A DNA stretch of 64,000 bases from Mortierella sp. BCC40632 (GCA_011634665.1 WAEK01000020.1:384001-448000), one strand, 5' to 3'; numbered from the stretch's first letter, positions 12,073-25,465 are shown. Program-made: numbers and translations. The notes: generated by a model not told the origin, from the sequence alone.

Positions 12073-12079
12073 TGAGTCA
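12073..12079 (+). promoter_or_regulatory. TGAGTCA, Gcn4/Cpc1-type site
   Basis: Palindromic bZIP heptamer (TGASTCA) about 350 bases upstream of the ARO8-like start. In yeasts and moulds Gcn4/CPC-1 uses this motif to switch on amino-acid biosynthesis genes under starvation. One such heptamer is expected by chance about every 8 kb, so the match alone is only suggestive. Confidence 0.45.
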
Positions 12080-12272
12080 GAAGGGGAAAACGCTGAACCT
12101 ACAACAAGTAGGTTGCCTTAAGATGCAATGTTGAGCAAGAATAAGCGAACGAGCGAGCAACTTGTGTGGGAAGAAAGGGCGGAGTGTTCCCACATTCCAT
12201 GAAGGGAACAAAAGAAACTCCACTGGGAGCCCTACCCATGCTTTTGCTATTGGCGGGGGAAAACCCATCGGC

Positions 12273-12278
12273 TATAAA
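12273..12278 (+). promoter_or_regulatory. TATA box of the ARO8-like gene
   Basis: TATAAA in the context ggctataaaacc, 154 bases upstream of the start codon and followed by a pyrimidine-rich stretch. Position and context fit a fungal TATA element. Confidence 0.6.
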
Positions 12279-12431
12279 ACCATCGGCTCGCTCGTCGCCA
12301 TCCGTCCTCTTTCCGCCGCTCAGCACTTACCTGCCTGCCTCCCTACCTACCTTGCCCTCCTTCACCCTCATCCCTGCCCTCTGTCCTCTTTTTAATTTCA
12401 TCTTTTTTTGCTGAACTATAATCTTGGCACC

Positions 12432-12602
12432 ATGTCCCCCTCTGTTCCTGCTCCAACTCTGCCTCTCGCCAAGGACTTTTCGTCCTTTCTTTCGCTTGAG
12501 GCAGCTGCTCGCAAGAAGAGTCCACTCAAGGGTTTGCTCCGCTTCATGACTGGCGACATGATTTCTCTTGGCGGAGGCAAGTCTTGTTATTATCCCCCCC
12601 CC

Positions 12603-12643
<41 letters not shown>

Positions 12644-12935
12644 GGATCTACTCGGCACCCAATACAAGGGATCCCGAGCGTCCGTCGTTTTCCTCTCGCC
12701 TAATATACTAGGCTGACAATGGCTTTCTTTGTTCATTACAACTATACAACAGGTCTACCTCATCCTTCTACATTCCCTTTCTACTCGGTCTCGGCCGAGG
12801 TTCGGAGCATGACTCCAGCGACATCAAAGAAGGGGGAATCTGGCCAAGAACTTGTCACTGTACCCCATACACCCACACCCGGAAAAATCGAGAGTTTGTC
12901 CAGTTCACTCCAAGTAAGTTTTTTTTTTTTTCTTT

Positions 12936-12990
<55 letters not shown>

Positions 12991-14350
12991 TTTAGTTTTG
13001 GTGTTGTTGCTTGTTTGATGATCAGGGCTGCTTCGCATTACCTGGGCAAGGAAAGACTTGAGCCACACAACGCCATGTGCTCCGATCGGGCGCGTCTTTG
13101 GTATCACAACTGCACGATGTTACGCAAAAAAAAAACAAGAGAAGAGAGTGGAGTGGCCTCCTCTCTACAGGTCATGCTTGTCTGACACAGAGCAAGAACA
13201 TTTCTTAATACAGTATGGATTAGGAACAGGGATCCGCACGCTGCGTGAATTCTGCAAGGAACATATTGCTTCCATGCATCGTCCTCAATACCAGGACTGG
13301 AATGTCGTGCTCTCTGCAGGCAACACTGATGGCTTTGCCAAAGCCATTGCCTTGCTCTGCGACCGTGGTGACACGGTTCTGGTCGAGGAGTGGACCTACC
13401 CTACAGCGCTCGAGACTCTTGAGCCCCTCGGTGTTGACTACATCCCCGTGACGATGGACAAGGAAGGTATGTCAGCAGTGGCGCTCAAGACTCTGCTCGA
13501 TAGCTGGGGTTCTAGCCCTGGTCAGGCTTCCGAGTCCAAGCCCAAGGTCGTATACCTGATTCCTACGGGACAGAACCCCACCGGCACGACCATGTCGATC
13601 CAACGTCGCCATGATATCATGCAAGTTGCTCAGGAACATAACTTGATCCTGATTGAAGATGATCCATACTATTACCTCCAGTTCTCTGCTGAAAATGAGC
13701 AAGGACTCATGCCAACTTTGCTCTCGCTCGATACGGATGGACGTGTGATCCGTTTGGATACCTTCTCAAAGACCCTTGCTCCTGGATGTCGTACAGGATA
13801 CATCTCGGCGAATGCACACTTTTGTGACATTTTCCAATATCACAATGAAGTCACCACTCAACAACCCTCGGGCTTTTCGCAAGGACTCCTTGCCGAGATG
13901 TTGGTCTCGCATTGGGGTCAAGAAGGTTACAAGCGTTATCTGACAGACAACGTTCGAACAGAATACCTTAAGCGATCTCAGCATCTTCAGCAATGCTTCC
14001 ACAAGTACGTCAATGGAAAATACGCTAGCTTCAATGCCCCCTCGGCAGGTATGTTCTTGTGGATCAAGATCCATGTGGAGCAGCACCCTCGATACGGTAC
14101 CATTTCGGATAGTGCATTGATGCTCGAGGCCTTCAACACCTGTGTGGATCACAATGTGTTGTTGGTGCCAGGATGGCAATTCAGCTGTAAGCCCAAGCCC
14201 CCTGGTTTGGATCCTGCCGATCTGCAAAACGTTTGGATTGATGATGCTGCGACCTATTTGAGAGCTACGTTTGCATATGCAAGCTTTGAGGATATGGAAT
14301 CGGCCATGAAGCGATATGGACAAGCTTTGGATAAGTTCTTTGCTGCATGA
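12432..14350 (+). CDS. ARO8: Aromatic amino-acid / 2-aminoadipate aminotransferase (ARO8-like)
   Basis: Exons 12432-12576, 12753-12913 and 13214-14350 give 480 residues, normal for the family. This PLP enzyme moves amino groups between Phe/Tyr/Trp (or aminoadipate, kynurenine) and 2-oxoacids, the last step of Phe and Tyr synthesis in the cytosol. Visible landmarks: MISLGGGLPHP near the N-terminus; YGLGTGIRTLREF after intron 2; NPTG in the PLP-binding half; the cofactor lysine in FSKTLAPGCRTGY (about K288). Intron 1 has a GC donor (gcaagt). Intron 2 is 300 bases with a T-run of about 70. The frame of exon 3 stays open upstream into intron 2, but only splicing at 13214 gives the conserved L-Q-Y-G-L-G join. 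A DAHP synthase gene follows on the same strand. Confidence 0.93.
12607..12642 (+). repeat. Poly-T tract in intron 1 of the ARO8-like gene
   Basis: T-run of about 36 bases, preceded by a C-run, between the GC donor at 12577 and the acceptor at 12752. Confidence 0.9.
12915..12989 (+). repeat. Long poly-T tract in intron 2 of the ARO8-like gene
   Basis: About 70 T with a few C, starting just after the gtaagt donor. The tract is on the sense strand as pyrimidines but lies near the 5' splice site, well away from the acceptor at 13213. Confidence 0.9.
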
Positions 14351-15238
14351 ACAGGCAGTAAAGCAAAGTCACCTCCCCCCCTCCCCCTCCCTCCTTCCCA
14401 CCCTTTCCAACGCTCGTAGTGAATCTGGCTTTGGGGACAGGGTTTGGCAGAGACGAAGTGGACAGGAGATGATTGTAGGAGCAAAAACAGGAGGTCTGAA
14501 GGATCGACAAAAAAAGAAGAAAAAAAAAAAAGATAAACAGCATCAACAAGCAAGCAGACGAGCAGGTAGATAGGCGGGCAAGAAACCCCTGCCCTCCCAC
14601 CCCCTCTCCCCTTAGAACTCAGTTCTCAATACCGTCTACGAGTGGGTTCATCTTCCCTTCCCCCCAACTCTAGACAACGGATCTTAACCCTTTGGTCGTC
14701 TTCAGAACGTCCATTGATCAGCATTTCACCCAGTGGAGGATTTTTATTATTTGTTGCCTCCTCGATATTCCCATATTGTATAAATTCTAGTCGAGGCCAA
14801 TAAAGTCACTGTGGGCGTTGTTTTTTAAACATCAGAAATACAATACAGGGCAACGAAGGGGTTGAGCAAACGACTTTAGGTCTATCAATACGGTTTTGAT
14901 GGTTGGTTACTCCTTTGGGAGAAGAAGTAGAAGAAAAAAAAAAGGTCGCTCTCTGGCTCTGGGACACAATTTCCCAGGCACCCTCAGACACGTCCATTTT
15001 GTTTCCCTGACTGGCTGTCTATTACCAATCCAAGTCGACCGGGGAATGAAAAGGAGTGGTCTGAGATAGAAAGAGAGGGGAGTGACGAACAAGACGATGT
15101 AGTCGTATGGACAAGGGTAAAGCATTAACCCTTTTAGCTATTGGAGTTGTGGCGGAATGGGTTATGGGTGGGAATATAGAAGTTTTCTCCAGAAATACGG
15201 GTGAGAATGAGAGTGAGTATCCGAATGGACCAAATGGG

Positions 15239-15274
<36 letters not shown>

Positions 15275-16394
15275 GCTAAGTGGGAGCTGTAGGAGACAAT
15301 GGACCTCCAGGCGGTGCATGTCGTGCTTTCCGTACTCTCAGCAACGTGGGCGCAATGCTGTCTCTCTGGCTCTGGAGGTGGAGGGAGGAGGGAGGGCTAT
15401 TTCCTCATTTTTTTCCCACTAGAGGTGACGGCGATGTTGAACCAGTCCAAGAGGCAAGGAGAAAGCAGTGAGTCAAGGGGAAAATCGAGTAAGGTTTTTT
15501 TTTCATATGCTGTTGTTCGCCAGCGTGTGAGATAACAAAATGAGCAGGTCTAGCAGCGTCCGTGGCCGTGGCTGCCAGCGAGTGGATCGGAGAAAATCTT
15601 CAAAAAAAAAATGAGGACGGAGCTCGCAGGTCCGCCTCTTCGGTGATTGTACGTCCAGGGATAATGCACGGTGCTCAAAGGACGAAGCCCAGGAAGAGCC
15701 TAGAAAGAAAGAGTGAAAAACCATATGCATGAAAACAATGACTCGACGTTTTCTCCAACTCTGTTTTGAGGTCTACAAACTAACTGGCTCCTCCTCCTCT
15801 TTCTCCTGCACAACAAAAGGGTGACTAACAAGATCGACCCATTTCTCCGAGCAATAGATTGCCATCGCCCTCGGCTCACTTGGCCCCTTCTCTCGTTCTT
15901 GAAGTAGATGAAAGGAAGGACAGATGAAAGGTGTCTGTGTAGAGAGAGGGAAGAATAAAAAAATATTCATGAAGAGGAGGCAAAGAGTACTAAGATGGGG
16001 CATGTTGCAGCCAGAGCGGAGGAGACACTGTGGCAGTCCGATGTGTGAGTACCCTTCGTCCCAGCAAACTGGCGCCTTGCTGCTTTTGTGCTGGCAATGT
16101 TCCAGAGGATGGGGAGCAAGCAACTGCCGCTAGACACCCTGCCGTCTCGGATAGGGCCGCCACTTCGGACAGCACGGGCAACACAAGGGAGGCGGGGGTG
16201 TCGAGCGAAAGCGGTGAATCACAGCGATTACTCAGAGCAATCTCTGTTAGGCTGCAGCTCAAGGTTGCTTTTGGAGTGACACCAGGGGAACACGGACAGA
16301 GAGAGAGAGAGAGCGAGACGACCAGGGGTCGTCGGTCGGGCTAAGAGATCTCCAAGACCCGCCGTTATCTCTCTTCACACACTCTCCCGTTCTC
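14351..16394. other. Intergenic, about 2 kb, no gene seen
   Basis: Contains a possible AATAAA for the ARO8-like gene (14799), an A-run of about 31 at 15241-15271, GA-rich stretches, and a TGAGTCA at 15469. Open frames on both strands are short and carry no family signature. The long distance to the DAHP synthase start suggests a large promoter; a non-coding RNA cannot be excluded. Confidence 0.5.
14799..14804 (+). terminator. Possible polyadenylation signal of the ARO8-like gene
   Basis: AATAAA about 450 bases after the stop codon. If it is used, the 3' UTR is long for a fungus; an earlier unrecognised signal is possible. Confidence 0.4.
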
Positions 16395-16400
16395 TATAAA
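16395..16400 (+). promoter_or_regulatory. TATA box of the DAHP synthase gene
   Basis: TATAAA (tctctataaaaaggtg) about 258 bases before the start codon, followed by a C/T-rich leader with CA repeats. This implies a 5' UTR of roughly 200 bases. Confidence 0.6.
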
Positions 16401-16592
16401 AAGGTGACCGCCGGCGCCGTTCCTTTCGTTCATTCACTCACACACACACCCTTACCAGCACTCTTCGCTTGTCCTGTCTTTTGACATATAACTTCGCCTC
16501 TCCTCCACTCTGTCTTCGATCTCCATAAAAGAGACTTTCATACTACCGATCTTGTCACTCACTTCGGACCAAACACCAATCTCATTACCCGC

Positions 16593-16599
16593 TGACTCA
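16593..16599 (+). promoter_or_regulatory. TGACTCA, Gcn4/Cpc1-type site
   Basis: Perfect bZIP heptamer 54 bases before the ATG and downstream of the TATA box, so probably in the 5' UTR. Another copy (TGAGTCA) lies at 15469. Sites that far downstream are less typical of Gcn4 promoters, so function is uncertain. Confidence 0.35.
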
Positions 16600-16652
16600 A
16601 TTTATTGCCGCTCTGCCCAGCATCTCCATTCGCCTTATATCCATCAGTCAAC

Positions 16653-17929
<1,277 letters not shown>

Positions 17930-18043
17930 GCGACAAAGACAAAGCATTCCCCCCTTTCTTTGTTTGCTTCAGCCATCTCTCTTTCATCTAATCGACACAA
18001 TCGATCTGTACTTTTACCCCACTTTCTCTCTTTTTCATCATGT

Positions 18044-18049
18044 CAATAA
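18044..18049 (+). terminator. Polyadenylation signal of the DAHP synthase gene
   Basis: AATAAA in gtcaataaaaac, about 115 bases after the stop codon and before the convergent TRM11 3' end. Confidence 0.6.
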
Positions 18050-18279
18050 AAACAAAAAAAAGAAAAATTACACTTTGAATTGAACATATTTTTCAGCTGC
18101 ATTTGATGTTGAGCCAAAACCCATTTTTTTTTTTCCTGACCCAGAAAAAACATTCCTCGATGTGTGGAGATATTTTCCTTATCCATCTCCGGAGGCAATC
18201 CACAATGAAAGGGAGCACAAGAAAAGTATATACAACAAGATGGTCATCAATTTTTTTTTTGTCCAACCTTCTTCTACCA

Positions 18280-20700
18280 CTACTGATTTTCCGCCTGCGA
18301 CTGTTGCTGCCGATCGGCTTTCTTCTTTTCCTCTAGTGACTTCATATAGGCTGCAACACCTTCCTTGCCACCTGCTTGATATGCTTCCTTCAACTCTTTT
18401 TTCCTCCTTGCATTGTCCACAGCACTAAATGCAAAATAGCGGTCCCGGAATCCAAAGTGGCCTGCTTGACTGGGGACTGTCTTGGAGGTGTTCATCTCTC
18501 CCGTTGGAGGGCCCAGTCGAATATCGTTTCCGTCCCAGTCGGCAATCTTTTCCATCGTAATCAATCGTCGACTCCATTGTCCAAAGGCTTGCTCACAGTT
18601 AGCAACTAGCTCCATGCAGGGGTGCGTGGGCAGATCCTCGATAGAGTAGTCCTCAGTGACAGTAGGGAGCCAGTAAACGAGGCGACCACCCTTGACCAGG
18701 TACTTGACCGCAAACACGAGAAGATCTGCCACAACCTCGGTCATTTCATAAGGTTTGGTTGGAGGAACATAATCCGGCAAGCTTTAGCAGGGAGAGGGGA
18801 GAAAGAAAGAAATCAGTCTCAGCATCAAGACATAGTATGGGGTCATATTAGTCGTCTGTTTGGTCTTTGACTTACAGATGCGCATGTACACCCTCTTCAA
18901 CAGCCATCCTAGGCTCAGTTGCTTGCTTGGCGGGATCCTTACGGCCCAAAGTCTTGGCTCCAGCTCGTACTCCATATGGAGCTAAATATTGTTTTTTTTT
19001 CCGATGACAAGTCCAAAAAAAAAAAAGTCAATCTCACAAAAATAGGTATCGTGATGCGTAGAAAGGAGAGGATAACATATTGTCTGGCTTTCTCCAGTCC
19101 CAAAACGAACTAAACGGTTCCTTACGATCTGTGACAATGGCATCAAAGAGGCCTCCTTTGAATGTCCTCCATGGCGAATGACAGACGTCAAAGACAAGTG
19201 TATCAAGGACTCGATCCTTGACCTGATATTGTTCAGAGTTGGAGTGAATGCTTGCCTTGCCTTTGCCTCGGATCTGTCGTCCATCAATGTCACTACCGAC
19301 GGTCATGGCTCCAAAGTGGGCACAGGTCATCAAGAATGATCCAGTTCCAACAAAGGGATCATAAGCAAGCTTTCCTGGTCCACAAAGTGCCTGGTTGGCC
19401 ATGATCAAGGACAATTCAGCATCCATGGTCGTGTTGCCGATATATCTCCGTCTCTTGACATTAAACTTTTCGATCAAATCTCTTTGTCCATGTCCGATCT
19501 ATTAGATTTCAGAGATGAGATAAAAGAGTAAGTGGAGGTACTATGAAACTGTCAGAGCAGGGGGTCACAGTAGAGGTCAACAGGAAAAGAAGGATATATT
19601 ACCAGGCGACCCATGTAGAACGTATGAGCAATGACACAGTCAGGATCAATACCATAGTCTGCAATCAACACAAACTCTTCTTCTGGGTTCTTGAGGTCGA
19701 TCTTTCCCATGAATCCAGTGAATGCAAACCGGTTGATGATGGCAGGCTTGTCCTTCATCTCGATCGTGCCTCCAAAAGTGACGACAGAAAACTTGAAGGT
19801 CGTATCGAGATACTGCGGCTGTATGGTCGGAGAGTCGGTAAGAGGGTGACCAAAAAGAATGAACATGTTATCCTCATATGGCTGCGATTCGGTGATGCGG
19901 ATGAAATTATGCTAAGTAGAATAGAGCTCCTTTGGAATTTTCTCCTTACCCAACGTTCGGGGTGCTCCTTCACACTTTCGATCAAGCTATCCCATGACGC
20001 GCCTTTGCCCCACAACTCTACGATGCTCCTAATGGGAAGAAACACATTTAGATGGGACAATTAAGAATAGTTAGTTCCAAACTTTCTTCATGAAATGTAA
20101 AAGTCTTGAACAGCCAGAGGTCTTTTGACCCATAGGTCTGCTCAGGACCATAGCCAAAGGTCTACACTCTCACACACGATGGGCACATAGTCTGTAAAGT
20201 TTCTTACTTGATCAAGATGGCTCGTTTCAACAGCAAAGCAGCTTTCTCTGCAGACTCGATCTCCACAATTAAGAAAGGTGACTACAAGTATCCATTCAAT
20301 CATCGCAAAGGAGAAAAGAGAAATTGATAATGAGAACCCTTGACCATAGACCCTATTCTCACATTCATTAGATAGTTTCAAGTAAAGTCAGCTAGTTCTG
20401 AGTGACTGGTTGTTACCTCGAGACTGTAGTCGTTTGGTTCATAGGTCATCTGGACATCCTCGATAGTTGCCAGCGCCTCTAGTTCTGGGAGTCGAAACTA
20501 TAGGATGAACATGGCCGATCCAATAAAAGAGAGGTGACAGCGGTTGCAAAGGAACAGAGTCTGGGTTAGAGACTGTAATTTTTTTTTTTCCTTCTTGAGG
20601 AATGATGACTGGAAGAATCTTGGTGCGAGACGAAAAAGCAATGCTACAAGTGCCACACCTCTTCATGTTGCTGAGCAAACTGAATTAAGAAATGAGGCAT
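18280..20700 (-). CDS. TRM11: tRNA (guanine-10-N2) methyltransferase catalytic subunit Trm11
   Basis: Eight exons on the minus strand: 20659-20700, 20417-20497, 20208-20281, 19950-20028, 19603-19881, 19126-19498, 18876-18981, 18280-18781; 511 residues. Trm11 with Trm112 makes m2G10 in tRNA. The N-terminal exons give the short segment before FRLPELEALA typical of Trm11, then the THUMP-like half. The methyltransferase half has KRRRYIGNTTMDAEL, the S-adenosylmethionine motif DPFVGTGSF (exon 6) and the catalytic TDPPYG motif. The TDPPYG codons are split by intron 6 and appear only after splicing. The C-terminus is Lys/Glu/Gln-rich. All exon phases agree. It is divergent from the SLX9-like gene (289 bases between starts), and its obligate partner TRM112 lies 1.5 kb further. 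Confidence 0.93.
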
Positions 20701-20989
20701 CTTTCTTTCTCTATTTTTTTCTTTGTTTTGTCCTGTCCTTGTGATTCCTGCGACCTGGTTATCTCTGAGAGCCGTCCAAAGGTATAAGCGAAGAAAAAAG
20801 ACTGGTGGTCAGAGATACAAGCTCCCTTCAAGTCCGTCGTCGGTCGTGGAGCTAGTTTGGACGGTGGCTTGCAGTCACTTTTTTTGTTTTGCCACTTTTT
20901 TTTTTTTTTTTTTTTTTGTCCTTCAAAGTGGGGGAGAGAGACTGGACTTGGAGTCTTCTCATTCTAGAGCTAGTCAACAAAGTGGAGAA
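20701..20989. promoter_or_regulatory. Shared bidirectional promoter of TRM11 and the SLX9-like gene
   Basis: 289 bases between two divergent start codons, with a T-run of about 17 near 20900. No TATA box seen. Both products act in making the translation machinery, so joint control is plausible but unproven. Confidence 0.45.
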
Positions 20990-21939
20990 ATGCCAAAGGT
21001 CAAGACTAAGAAATCGCGCGTGCATCACAAGTCGGCTGCTGCCTCGGTGGCAGCTGCAGAGCCAGCAGCAACAGGAGTAGCCACAACAGCGCCCGTGAAT
21101 GTGACCACAGCCAAGCAACTGAATGAACAGCTTGGACTCGAGTTGCTCATGCAGGGCGATCAGCATGAAAAGAAGCACGATAAACGCAAGCAACGACATG
21201 ACAAGTGGATGCAAAGTATGACCTAATCCCAAACTCTTCTATCTCGACCCATAACCTTTTGGGCGGAAACCACTGTCTTTTCTTTACTTTTAATCTGAAG
21301 AAATCCCAGCAGAGTATTCTCGTTTTCAAATGCTGACTATCTACATCTTTTTTTTTTTTGTTCTACACTCTGTACCCAGAACTCGAAGCAACTTACAACC
21401 CACAGAAAAAGAAAAAGAAAAAGGGGTCAGTTCAAAATCAGACACTTTCCGTTGACTTTGGATCTTTCCACGATGCGCTGTCGGCCATGGATTCCAATAA
21501 TGGTGTCAAGTCCAAAGAGTCCAAGAAATTTGGTCAGGTTGCATCAACGCCCACGGGAGTAACAGGAGCAGGAGCCTCGACCCAGCAGCAGTTCGCAATC
21601 CATGCAGACTCTTCAAGGGCGCACAAATCCAAGAAGGCCAAGAATAAGGCTGCGTAAGTCCCACCTGTGTCTCTCACTTCTCTCAGCAATCCAATGGACG
21701 AGGATCGAGGTTACCCCTAGTCTAACATTCCTAATCGCTCATTTATGATTTCTGTTCCTTGCGTGGTTGATACGAATAGTATGCAAGAGATCCTGAGGTT
21801 CCAGAATGTGTTGGCTCACCCGGCGTTCAAAAGCAACCCTTTGCTGACGATTCAGCAGCATGTCAAGAATACCATGGAGATGGCGCCCCCAGAGACTTCG
21901 GCGGTCGCAGTAGATGATGCCGAGCACATGCAGGACTAA
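20990..21939 (+). CDS. SLX9: SLX9/FAM207A-like ribosome biogenesis protein
   Basis: Exons 20990-21215, 21380-21653 and 21780-21939 give 219 residues. The protein is small, basic and mostly helical. A central KKHDKRKQRHDKWM segment is followed by a Lys-rich stretch. The C-terminal conserved block (EILRFQNVLAHPAFKSNPL and on) is typical of the Slx9/FAM207A family, whose yeast member helps process and export pre-40S ribosomal particles from the nucleolus. Intron acceptors and phases all agree. It sits between TRM11 and TRM112. Family identity is from remembered motifs; the diverged family makes this less certain than its neighbours. Confidence 0.75.
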
Positions 21940-22222
21940 ACGTCTAGGCGAGTGGCGCGCCCATCTAGTCTAGGAGATAGAAAGAAGATACTTGTACTAT
22001 AATCTAAAGAGCTGCAACAAAGTCGTTCGAGTTTTTTTTTTTTTTTTTTTTTTTAGCAGTCCCATCCAGCACCTTTTTTTTTATTGTATGTTGGTGGCTC
22101 GAGGAGATCAACCTCGCCCAGGATCGACATCATAACCTTTCCAGGACCTCATCAAGGAGCAATAGTCCATTCCGAACCTCTCAACAAAACACTATTCCTT
22201 AATCAAATACTTATTTTTCATC

Positions 22223-23127
22223 ATGAGGTTGATCACACACAACATGCTCCAGTGCCATGTCAAGGGTTGCAACGCCAACAACTTTCCACTGGAGTTTCAA
22301 GATGTTTCTCTGGAACAGCAGGAGGCCGAGTTGAACGAGGACTTTTTGCGTAATATGCTTGGAAAGATTGAATATGAGGCTCTTGTCTCCACTTGCCTCA
22401 AGGTAAGACCCTCTATTCACTCTATTATCACCCTCAAGCTCGCCCTTTTTTATTATTATTATTATTATTGTTGTTTGCTCGTTTAAGAGCTTTCAGGATC
22501 ATTGAGGGAGAGAGATCACTTGCTTTGCAGCAAGCCAGCAAACGGATGGGTGCACCAGCATATAATTGACTATGCCCCCCCTCCCATGGACACGGGAACG
22601 ATGAGAGAGAACTTGCGATAGTGGGACAAAGTGTTATCTATCTGGTAATTATGGCGACTAATGGCTTTTTTTGTTGTTGTTGTTGTTGTTGTTCTCTTTG
22701 TCTCCTTGCTGTGATTATAGCTCAACATCACTGCCCTCCCTCCAACAATCCCCGCCGATGCTGCCACAAACGAAGAGTTTCTCCAGGTCCTTCACCAAGT
22801 TCTCTTAGAGGTAATCCTCCTCCCTCCCCCTCTTTTTACGAGCCTCTACCTTAATGACCACCACCATCTAAAGAGAGAGAGAAGATGGACTTGGATCACT
22901 GTTTACATTTTTTCAGCACAGCAGGTCGATCCTTCATTTTTAGCCATTCACTAACCGAAAAGATTCATTATTACTCTTTCTCAAATTTGCTCCGCCGTTC
23001 CCATTATTCCTCCTCACTTGTCTAGACTCATGTCTTGTCCGGAAAAATGGTCTGCCCAAACTGTGGCCATATTTACAACATCCGTGACGGTATTCCCAAC
23101 ATGCTCTTGGCTGAACACGAAGTTTAA
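22223..23127 (+). CDS. TRM112: Trm112, activator subunit of several methyltransferases
   Basis: Three exons (22223-22402, 22721-22810, 23026-23127) give 123 residues, against about 135 in yeast. Trm112 is a small zinc protein that stabilises and activates Trm9 (tRNA wobble uridine), Trm11 (tRNA G10), Mtq2 (release factor eRF1) and Bud23 (18S rRNA). It begins MRLITHNMLQC. Four zinc-ligand cysteines are in place: C11 and C16 in the first exon, and the CPNC pair (about C100 and C103) in the last. The ending GIPNMLLAEHEV matches the family. Start-codon choice is fixed by the conserved first ten residues. Two of its four partners, Trm11 and Trm9, are encoded within about 7 kb. Confidence 0.96.
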
Positions 23128-23365
23128 GACTAGAGAAGTAAAAAAAAAATCTAAATCCACCTTGGAGCGTCCTTCTCCCCCCTTTCCTTCCTTCCTCCTC
23201 ATCTCTCATTTCTCATCTGATAAAGCTATGAAAAATATGAAAAAAAAAAAAAAAAATGGAAATCTTTCATATCTCGGACAGTATATGGAAGAGTGGTTTA
23301 GTTTTTCCGCAAGATAGATGCGAACGATATGCTATGATAACTACGGGTTACGGATGGATATAAAA

Positions 23366-23402
<37 letters not shown>

Positions 23403-23683
23403 AAAGGGGTGAGGAAAGACTATGGTATTGGCGACTATAATATAAACTGCAGCGATGTGTTTGTGGTGAGAGTTTGGATGAGGTAAAAAGTGAGAGAAAT
23501 TGTGGGGGAGAAAAGAGAGAAAGAAAAGAAGAAAAAGAAAAAAAGGTTTTCATCAACACTCAATGATTTGAGTATCCTCGCCCTCTTAACTACAAACTTG
23601 TGAACAAGGCTCCATAAAAAAAAAGAGAGAGCGAAAGGAAGGAGTACTGGAGGAAATAGAGAATAAAGAAGTTAAAAAAAAAG

Positions 23684-23739
<56 letters not shown>

Positions 23740-23875
23740 TAAAAAAAAAGGAAAAGAGGAAGAGGGCAATGGTATTGTATTGTGCAAGCGAGTGAGTAAA
23801 AGAAGGCGAAGATTATCCCTATTAGGGAGAAAGCCCTTGTCCGCCAATAATTTTACAGAGACAGGAGACACATGT
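23128..23875. other. Convergent spacer with long A-runs
   Basis: Lies between the stops of TRM112 (+) and the FYR-domain gene (-). Holds A-runs at about 23240-23256, 23370-23400 and 23675-23737, the last about 60 bases with two interruptions. No coding signal. Poly-A/T this dense can mark 3' ends of both genes or old retroposed tails, but I see no body of a retroelement. Confidence 0.6.
23675..23737. repeat. Poly-A tract
   Basis: About 60 A interrupted by single G bases, in the convergent spacer. Confidence 0.9.
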
Positions 23876-25403
23876 TCACGGCTCTACTGCAGAGCGACCA
23901 TAGTTTTGTGACTGGACTGCGCTTGGTCGAGTTTCTTTGACTGGATGACCAGTCGCTTCCTTAGTTCCAAACATTAGCCTAGAGTTCGGCTCAAAGTCGT
24001 GCACGGGCAGCGGCGGTAGCAGTGCCATGGGTCGTGACAGAGACAATGATGATGATTTCCTTTCTGTAGTGTTGATCCCTAGGATGATTCCTTCCATCGG
24101 CTCGCTGACCGCCATCTCTTCCAAGGACGTCGTCGTCGTCGCCGTCGTCGTGGCAACGGCTGCAGCAGTAGCAGTAGCGGTGGTCGGTGATCCTATTGGA
24201 GAGTTGGTCTTTCGTTTCATATACTTTCGAGGTGTGTAGGGTGCCTTTGCCTTGGATGACAATCTACCTTCATTCGCCTCGAGAGCTGCCTCATTTCCAG
24301 CTTTTGCAGCAGCTTTTGCAGCAGCCTCCTCTTTCATTGATGACATTAACACCTCATGATTGCTTGCATAAATGCTGTTATTGATCTTTTTTTTCCTCCC
24401 AGGTGATTTGACACCACCTGAGCCAGCCTCTCCAGGGTGGTTGGTCAAAAGGTCGCCCTCAGTATGTTCCTCATCAATGATCCACTTCAATGGCATGTAC
24501 CGCCGGCAACGGTTTGCGTTCGGCATCTCCTGGATGTACTTGATAACGCCTAGATTGGTCAGACCGTACATATCTGGACCAGAGGCATGGGTTTTGGCAT
24601 TGTACCCAAGTTCGATCAGTCCCTTGAGCGCCAACTCCCACGCTCCGCTCGAAGAAGTATGCCGAAAAACCTTGTCCGGCATATCCTCGAGAGTAATTTG
24701 AAACTAAGAGACACAGAGCAAAAATGATATGATGCATCGTCAGGCTCGGAAACCGTTGATTGGGCGAGCGAGTTAGAGAACCAGAGTGTGTGCGTGGTAA
24801 AAACAAGATCGGAGAAAGATAGAAAATACGTGGATAATGGCGACCTACAATCGGATAATCGCCTCCATCGAGAATCTCACTGATAAAATAAGTTTTCTTG
24901 GACGTGTCTGATAGAGAGGTGTATTGCTTCTTGCTCCTAAACCCTACCGGGAATATATATCGGTGGTTGTGGTATCCTCGTCCGTTCCAGACAATCTTGC
25001 CTGACAAATGATAATAATAATAATTAAGATCAAGACAGAGTGGAGACCGGCTATCAGGACTCTTCCTTCATTTACAGCATACAACTCAAAATAGAGAGGC
25101 AGTTCCCGGGATGCAAAGATTTAGAGTCCTTAGAAATAGAGCGTTTCATTCCGACTCTTACCCATGTTCTCGATGATGACCTCGTTGGTGCCTTTTCCCA
25201 CGATAATGGGGTAATTCAAAGAGCCATCAGGGTTGGTTTTCAGCGGAACCACCACTCGAGGTCGTCCACGGTCCGCACGTTTCTATACATGGATTGAGCA
25301 TAGCGTGGGGGGCAAGTGGTAGATCCAGTTGCTTCAGTAACTGTAACAAAGGTGGAAAAGTATCGTGGAGTAACATGCGCCAGATGCCTCCAAGGATTGA
25401 TCC

Positions 25404-25465
<62 letters not shown>

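Larger units (their letters stand above)
11536..12431. other. Intergenic: 3' end of the WG/GW gene and promoter of the ARO8-like gene
   Basis: No gene seen. It holds an A-run of about 23 bases near 11977-11999, GA-rich sequence, a TGAGTCA heptamer at 12073 and a TATA box at 12273. The stretch from about 12290 is C/T-rich, as in many fungal core promoters and 5' UTRs. Confidence 0.6.

Noticed and set aside
13058..13213. Upstream extension of ARO8 exon 3
   Set aside because: Open by chance through the intron; only splicing at 13214 restores the conserved segment.
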